This document shows positions 59,693 to 64,000 of a DNA stretch of 64,000 nucleotides, piece after piece (within the stretch, counting starts at the first letter, position 1; the number at the start of each line of letters is the position of its first letter). The notes under the pieces are model-generated. The model was not told where the DNA came from and ran no database searches. It was given only the letters and a program-made list of their open reading frames with translations. The DNA comes from Phycisphaerae bacterium (GTDB taxonomy: Bacteria > Planctomycetota > Phycisphaerae > Phycisphaerales > UBA1924). Made by a program: the position numbers and the translations under genes. Location of the stretch: assembly GCA_030432905.1 (NCBI GenBank), contig JAUILU010000001.1, forward strand, positions 992,001 to 1,056,000. The letters are read 5' to 3'.

Positions 59693-61085
59693 GCCTCTGG
59701 GTGTCGCCGTCTTTGTCGATGACCTCGAACTCGACGGGTGCGCCGTAGATGAAGTCCGCCCTGCCGAGCGCTGCATACGCGGCGAGCTCGTCCTCAACCT
59801 CGACACCGTTGATCGATTTGATGATCATGCCGGGCCTGAACCCCGCTTCGTACGCCGGGAATCTTCTTGTGACCTTCGCTGCGTAGACCGTGTTCTGACG
59901 CGACCCGAACTCGAGCTGCACCTCGGCCAGTGGTAGTCGCAGGCTCTCCTCATGGAGGTCCTCGTCAGGAAACTCGGCGAGCGAGACCGGGATCTCCAGC
60001 TCAGCGCCGTCACGCCAGATCTTGACGTTGATCAGCGAGTTCGGCCTCGACGTTGTAACAACCGAACGAAGGTGGTGCCACTTCGTGATCCGGTTCCCGT
60101 CGATCTCTGCGATGATGTCGAATGGCTCGATCCCCGCCCGATCCGCAGCCAAGCCCGGAGTCACAGACGTCACCAGCACCCCCATGCCGTGAAAGTTGCC
60201 CTCGTTGTCCTTGATAGCGCGGACTCGCTCGAATCTCCCGTCGTTGCGGATGCCGAGGAAGCCGCGCTGGACCTCGCCCGTATCGATAATCTGGTCGACA
60301 ACCGATTCGATCACGCCGAGCGGGATCGCGAAGCTGATGCCCGCGCTCTGGCCTTCCCGGTCGCCCGAGCTGTTGCGCCCGGTCGCGATGGCGACGTTCA
60401 TCCCGATGACCTCACCCCGCACGTTCACCAGCGGCCCGCCCGAGTTGCCCGGGTTCACCGCCGCGTCGGTCTGGATGTAGTTCGTAAACGTGTTGCCCGA
60501 GCCCCGTGTGTCCGGGTTCCGACCGAGACCCGACACGATGCCCTCGCTCATCGAGAACTTGAAGTTGAACGGCGATCCGAACGCGAACACACGCTCACCG
60601 ACGTTGACACGCTTGTCAGACGCGCGGCGCATCGGGATCAGCCCGATGCCCGGATCGATTTTGATAACCGCGATGTCGGTGAACGAATCCGAAGCGATGA
60701 CCTTGCCGATCATGGTTCGACCGTCTTCAAACTCGACACGGATCTCCGACGCCCGGCTCACGACGTGGGCGTTGGTGATGATGTGCCCGTCGGAGTCGTA
60801 CACCCAGCCCGAACCGGAAGACCCGGTTCTTCTCTGCATGCTGTCGCCGTCGATGAGCACTTCGAGGTGCGTCACAGAGGGCTCGACCGAGTCTGCGATG
60901 CTGCGGACGGCGCGATCGATACGGACGAGGATGTCGTCATCGTCGAGGACCTGCCTTGCGAGCATGACCTCGGCGGCGGTGTTGGCGAACACCATCTGTC
61001 TGATGGCGGTCGGGCCGGCGAGCATGACCGCCGCAACCCCAAAGAGCACCACCAAGGCTGGTCCGATGGCGACAAACTTCCGCAT
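59670..61085 (-). CDS. HtrA/DegP-type serine protease with PDZ domains
   Basis: 471 residues from the ATG at 61085, with AGGAG upstream; an in-frame extension to 61190 is Arg-rich and not protein-like. An N-terminal anchor (~3-23) puts the protease in the periplasm. The trypsin-like triad is His107 (IITNAHV), Asp137 (FTDIAVI) and Ser215 (NPGNSGGP). PDZ1 covers ~275-365 (GFLGI, GLAADRAGIEPFDIIAEIDG). A second, shorter PDZ-like unit is at ~395-470 (YEAGFRPGMIIKSINGVEV). It degrades or refolds damaged exported proteins. Confidence 0.93.
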   Translation of the reverse strand: MRKFVAIGPALVVLFGVAAVMLAGPTAIRQMVFANTAAEVMLARQVLDDDDILVRIDRAVRSIADSVEPSVTHLEVLIDGDSMQRRTGSSGSGWVYDSDGHIITNAHVVSRASEIRVEFEDGRTMIGKVIASDSFTDIAVIKIDPGIGLIPMRRASDKRVNVGERVFAFGSPFNFKFSMSEGIVSGLGRNPDTRGSGNTFTNYIQTDAAVNPGNSGGPLVNVRGEVIGMNVAIATGRNSSGDREGQSAGISFAIPLGVIESVVDQIIDTGEVQRGFLGIRNDGRFERVRAIKDNEGNFHGMGVLVTSVTPGLAADRAGIEPFDIIAEIDGNRITKWHHLRSVVTTSRPNSLINVKIWRDGAELEIPVSLAEFPDEDLHEESLRLPLAEVQLEFGSRQNTVYAAKVTRRFPAYEAGFRPGMIIKSINGVEVEDELAAYAALGRADFIYGAPVEFEVIDKDGDTQRLTLRLDR

Positions 61086-61336
61086 GGAGCGTCTCCTCTG
61101 CCCATCTCCCGCCGGTCGGCGTTCTTGAGCACTCTTTCTACCGCCGACCTGCCCTCTGGCTTCGCCGACGCGGGATCTGGGCCCCGTCATGCCGACTTCT
61201 TAGGATCGGCACTCTCACCAATTCGCCGGATCTCTGCGTTTGGTTGCGGCCCAAACGGTCCCTCTGTCGGCACGACCCGCCCGCGTGATCCGTACCGCCG
61301 GCCAGTCTATCGGACGGGCCGGACGGGTGCGAGGGG

Positions 61337-62257
61337 CTATCGGCTGTAGAAACGCTCGGCTTCGCCGTCGTGCATCTCGTAACCCTTGCCGCCGATGTCC
61401 CTTAGAGACACCCGCTTGACCCAGTCGGCAGCCGCCGCCTGGATTTCCGTACCAAGCGCTGCCGACCGTTCGGCAAACCTCGGCGGGGCGTCAGTCATTC
61501 CAAGAAGATCTTGAACGACCAGAATCTGGCCGTGACACGCGGGGCCTGCACCGATCCCGATCAGCGGCACGTTCGTCTCACGCAGCACACGCTCGGTGAC
61601 CTCCGGCGGCACCGCCTCGATCAACAACAACACCGCGCCGGCCTGCTCGAGCGCCACCGCGTCGGCGACGATCTGCTCCGCATCGTCCGCCTGCCGACCC
61701 GCCGAGCCGTACCCGCCCGCGAGCGCCGCGGTCGATGGACGAGCGCCGACGTGCGCACACACCGGGATACCCGAACGCGTCATCCGCTCCACCAAGCCTG
61801 CGAAGCTCTCGTCTACTTCCAGTTTCACACAGTCGGCCTGGCCCTCGACCATGAACCGCCCCGCGTTGACCATCGCCTGGTCTTCACTGGCCTGATAGCT
61901 CATGAAGGGCATGTCCGCCATCACGAGCGTCTTGGGCGCGCCGCGTTTGACCGCTGCGGTCAGCGTGATCGCAAAGTCCAGCGGCATGCTGGTCGTCCGA
62001 TCGAAGCCAAGCACAACCTCGGCCGCGGAATCACCCACAAGAAGCACCGGGACGCCGGCGCGTTCGAGCCACTTCGCGGTGGTCGCGTCGTAAGCCGTCA
62101 GACACGCGAACGCGTCGCCCGCCTTGGCCATTCGGCGCAGCGTGCGGATGGTCACTCTTTTCTCGAGCGGGGTTCCAAGACGCGAGGGCTTGTTTGGCTC
62201 AGCGTTCTGCGCCGAAACTTCCACCGGGTCCCGACGATCTGAAGCCGTGCGAGTCAT
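61337..62257 (-). CDS. panB: 3-methyl-2-oxobutanoate hydroxymethyltransferase
   Basis: 306 residues from the ATG at 62257; a longer in-frame reading overlaps the divergent gene. RVTIRTLRRMAKAGDAFACLTAYDATTAKWLERAGVPVLLVGDSAAEVVLGFDRT is the PanB N-terminus (metal-binding Asp in VGDS). IPVCAHVGARPSTAALAGGYGSAGR and PLIGIGAGPACHGQILVVQDLLGM follow, with the GIGAG active-site loop. It makes ketopantoate for pantothenate and CoA. A ~35-residue N-terminal extension is unusual. TAGGAT lies 5 nt upstream. Confidence 0.94.
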   Translation of the reverse strand: MTRTASDRRDPVEVSAQNAEPNKPSRLGTPLEKRVTIRTLRRMAKAGDAFACLTAYDATTAKWLERAGVPVLLVGDSAAEVVLGFDRTTSMPLDFAITLTAAVKRGAPKTLVMADMPFMSYQASEDQAMVNAGRFMVEGQADCVKLEVDESFAGLVERMTRSGIPVCAHVGARPSTAALAGGYGSAGRQADDAEQIVADAVALEQAGAVLLLIEAVPPEVTERVLRETNVPLIGIGAGPACHGQILVVQDLLGMTDAPPRFAERSAALGTEIQAAAADWVKRVSLRDIGGKGYEMHDGEAERFYSR

Positions 62258-62261
62258 GGCA

Positions 62262-62268
62262 TATCCTA
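62262..62268. promoter_or_regulatory. Overlapping divergent -10 boxes of panB and the 62274 gene
   Basis: ATATCCTAGG contains TATCCT on the plus strand, 6 nt before the GTG at 62274, and TAGGAT on the minus strand, 5 nt before the panB ATG at 62257. The two boxes share five bases, as at 40759-40768. Confidence 0.4.
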
Positions 62269-62273
62269 GGTAC

Positions 62274-62876
62274 GTGCAGCATCCAACGCTCAAACTCGCC
62301 GACACTTACGACGAGGGCAGCTCCCGCCAAGTCGGCGAGCAGCACACCCCCTCTGCGGACCTGCAAAGAGCCGCCGCGGACAGGCTCGTCCGCTTCCTGC
62401 ACAGCTGGTCGAAAAAACAGCCGTTCGAACGCCCCATCCGCGTTCTGGATCACTCCGGGGCCAGGCCCGAGCTGCTGCATGCCGTGCTTAATCAAGCCAA
62501 TTCCCACTCCGTCTCGGTCGATCTCACTGTCGTTGTCGAATCGGCGGTCGCGGAAGAGTTGCTGCGCGATGCAGTCGATCGGCACAAGGAAATCACGGTC
62601 GTCCGAGACGAGGCGCTGGCGGGCCGAGACTTTGAATCGTTCGATTGCGTGCACGTCGCGCTCTGCCTGGCGCACAAGCGCGAACTCCCGATGCTGACGG
62701 CACTCGGCAAACTCGAACGCGCGATGACACCCGGGTTCGTCTGGACCGATCTCGCCGACCAGCTCAGCAAGAAGCAAGTCCGCTCATACGCAGAACGGCT
62801 CGATCTCGGATTCTGCAAATACCAGAAGCCGTTGCGTTCGAAGCTCTTTACGCTGTCTGGTGTGCGCCGGGTCTGA
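62274..62876 (+). CDS. Degenerate class I methyltransferase-like protein
   Basis: 200 residues from a GTG at 62274; an ATG at 62256 is possible but overlaps the panB start. The order of elements fits a small Rossmann methyltransferase (IRVLDHSGARPELLHAVL, then LTVVVESAVAEEL, FESFDCVHVALCL and LERAMTPGFVWTDLA), but the motif I glycines are poor. The enzyme may be inactive or have a different substrate. It is divergent from panB and convergent with the oxidoreductase. Assignment is tentative. Confidence 0.55.
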   Translation: MQHPTLKLADTYDEGSSRQVGEQHTPSADLQRAAADRLVRFLHSWSKKQPFERPIRVLDHSGARPELLHAVLNQANSHSVSVDLTVVVESAVAEELLRDAVDRHKEITVVRDEALAGRDFESFDCVHVALCLAHKRELPMLTALGKLERAMTPGFVWTDLADQLSKKQVRSYAERLDLGFCKYQKPLRSKLFTLSGVRRV

Positions 62877-62881
62877 GCCAG

Positions 62882-63874
62882 CTAATCGAAGCGTGCGCGG
62901 TGCCGTTCCAAAATCTGCAAGTACGGCTCGTCATCCGCAGGCGGCTCGCTCACGCCCGGCTCGTACGTCCCCCCCAAAATCAACGCGTTCTCACGCGGGA
63001 ACATGTACCGGTATCCGTCGTGGTACACATACCCGAGCCGCTGCGGCTTCAGATGCACAAGCAGCCCCCGAGCCGGGAAGATCAACCCATCGCCGAACAA
63101 CACCTTGCTGCCCATCGCCAAGCAGTTGACGACCACAGCCTCTGGCAACACCTCGACATCACCGAGCGAACGGAACGATCTGCGAACGATCTCGCCGCCG
63201 AGGAGCACAACCTCGTCGTAGAGCTTCTGCATGAACGTCGGCGTATCGATGAAATACGTCCGAAAGACCCGGCCACCGGTGATGCCGGGGATAAGGCCGT
63301 CGGATTCTGACCAAGGCCTCGGCTCTACGATCGCGCCCGACTCGAAATATTCCGGGTGGTGCTCTGTAAAGTCAGGCTCGAACACCGGCAATTCTCGCAC
63401 GCCCCATGCTTTCGGATCGAGCCCGGTCATGCACACATGCGATGCGCGGATGAGGCTGTTAAACCGATCGCGAGCAGGCCCGGGCTCCGGGAAGTCGATA
63501 CCCGTGGGAAGCCAGAGCGCCCCGGCGATGTTGCTCGTCGTGTCGCCCGCGAACTGCTCGGCGTACACCGCGACCTTGTAGCCTGCACGGAGCAGCGCCA
63601 GCGCAGAGGCGAGGCCAGTCACCCCGCCGCCGAGCACCGCGACTCTGCCCTGATCGGGACCTGCCGCCGATCGGACCTGTTCAAGAACGACATCGGCGCA
63701 CCCGAGCGAGAGCGTGACACCGCACCCGCCGTGGCCGTAGTTGTGAACAACGTCTTTGCCCGCGACCTTCTCGGTCTCAAGCCTGAGCCCCCCCACCCGG
63801 CAGGGCCTGATGCCGCACACAAACCGCAGAATCTGCGAGTCTGAAAGGTCTGGCTTGGAGTGCTCGGCGATCAC
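62882..63874 (-). CDS. Circularly permuted D-amino-acid-oxidase-like FAD oxidoreductase
   Basis: 330 residues from a GTG at 63874, with TAGCGT 5 nt upstream. Residues ~17-70 (ICGIRPCRVGGLRLE-like, then VVHNYGHGGCGVTLSLGCADVV) are the block that closes the FAD site at the C-terminus of ordinary DAO. Here they come first, joined by a short linker (SAAGPDQG) to the Rossmann motif VAVLGGGVTGLASALALL (~78-95). The chain then ends at LILGGTYEPG...ILERHRARFD, exactly where the usual protein would continue into that block. The frame is intact. It should still bind FAD and oxidise D-amino acids or similar amines. Confidence 0.82.
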   Translation of the reverse strand: MIAEHSKPDLSDSQILRFVCGIRPCRVGGLRLETEKVAGKDVVHNYGHGGCGVTLSLGCADVVLEQVRSAAGPDQGRVAVLGGGVTGLASALALLRAGYKVAVYAEQFAGDTTSNIAGALWLPTGIDFPEPGPARDRFNSLIRASHVCMTGLDPKAWGVRELPVFEPDFTEHHPEYFESGAIVEPRPWSESDGLIPGITGGRVFRTYFIDTPTFMQKLYDEVVLLGGEIVRRSFRSLGDVEVLPEAVVVNCLAMGSKVLFGDGLIFPARGLLVHLKPQRLGYVYHDGYRYMFPRENALILGGTYEPGVSEPPADDEPYLQILERHRARFD

Positions 63875-63975
63875 AAACTACGCTAGGCACCCGCATCCAA
63901 ACGTGCACGCCTGCTGCGTTTCAGTCGGCCAACCTTATCCCGAGTTCGGCTGCCACCGGGGTTCTACCATCCGCG

Positions 63976-64000
63976 ATGCTCACTAAAGCACAACGCGCCG
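63976..64000 (+). CDS. Possible start of a gene running off the right edge
   Basis: ATG at 63976 opens MLTKAQRA before the window ends. TACCAT lies 5 nt upstream, matching the leaderless pattern seen elsewhere. Too short to identify. Confidence 0.3.

Noticed and set aside
62882-63874. Frameshift or assembly join explaining the odd domain order of the DAO-like gene
   Set aside because: The frame is continuous with a plausible linker, and both ends match the cut point of a circular permutation; a misjoin would not do this in frame without losing residues.
1-64000. CRISPR arrays, insertion sequences, prophage genes, rRNA
   Set aside because: No regularly spaced repeats, transposase-like proteins, phage structural genes or rRNA sequences were recognised.

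Overview
The window looks like a chromosomal stretch of a planctomycete, most likely class Phycisphaerae. The base composition is GC-rich. A secreted protein at 52264-53676 ends in two 'GC-type dockerin' style calcium-loop repeats. Several small membrane proteins carry the CxxCxYxL...CPEC zinc ribbon common in this class, and three paralogous one-helix proteins share a C-terminal LYSVGxDxxDNGG motif. This assignment is inference from gene style; no 16S gene is present.

Layout, left to right. (1) 1-2676 is the N-terminal part of a DUF4011-type superfamily 1 helicase that runs off the left edge, with a 13-bp perfect inverted repeat over its ribosome-binding region. (2) 2756-9816 is a minus-strand heavy-metal efflux operon: small His/Cys-rich membrane protein, TolC-like lipoprotein, adaptor, CzcA-like RND pump, His-rich lipoprotein. 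(3) 10984-12202 is a very small AT-rich element in tRNA-Asn, bounded by 52-bp direct repeats of the tRNA 3' part. It carries only a zinc-ribbon gene overlapping a two-helix membrane-protein gene and has no integrase. (4) 12434-25111 is mostly housekeeping: aminotransferase, glycerate kinase, FAD oxidase, tRNA-Thr, L31, B12-dependent methionine synthase, FecCD permease, ATP synthase epsilon, SmpB and LemA. (5) 25125-29180 is a minus-strand purF - two zinc-ribbon membrane proteins - mqnD - FAH-family operon. (6) 29463-40752 holds S4, a SurA/PpiD-like protein, MATE, a B12-binding/MeaB GTPase fusion, an MTA/SAH nucleosidase-like protein, an S1/P1 nuclease, a ThrE-type exporter and a PilZ protein. 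(7) 41107-50319 holds a solitary AT-rich PD-(D/E)XK nuclease coupled to an acyl-CoA mutase, three paralogous membrane proteins with a TlpA-like thioredoxin, and 3-hydroxybutyryl-CoA dehydrogenase. (8) 50392-64000 holds RecX, a rhodanese, the dockerin protein, CarA, PriA, MurD, an HtrA protease, PanB and a D-amino-acid-oxidase-like protein whose C-terminal block has moved to the N-terminus.

How the parts fit. Cobalamin use recurs: MetH, the B12-GTPase fusion, the acyl-CoA mutase and possibly the FecCD permease. The mutase and the 3-hydroxybutyryl-CoA dehydrogenase share a 16-nt upstream element (15/16 identical) around a GTATAC palindrome, and the B12-GTPase gene has a weaker copy, so the three may be co-regulated. 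Many genes lack a Shine-Dalgarno sequence and instead have a TANNNT box 5-7 nt before the start codon, which suggests widespread leaderless transcription. Accessory or defence-like content is limited to the helicase, the tRNA-Asn mini-element and the solitary nuclease. No CRISPR array, rRNA operon, insertion sequence or phage genes were seen.
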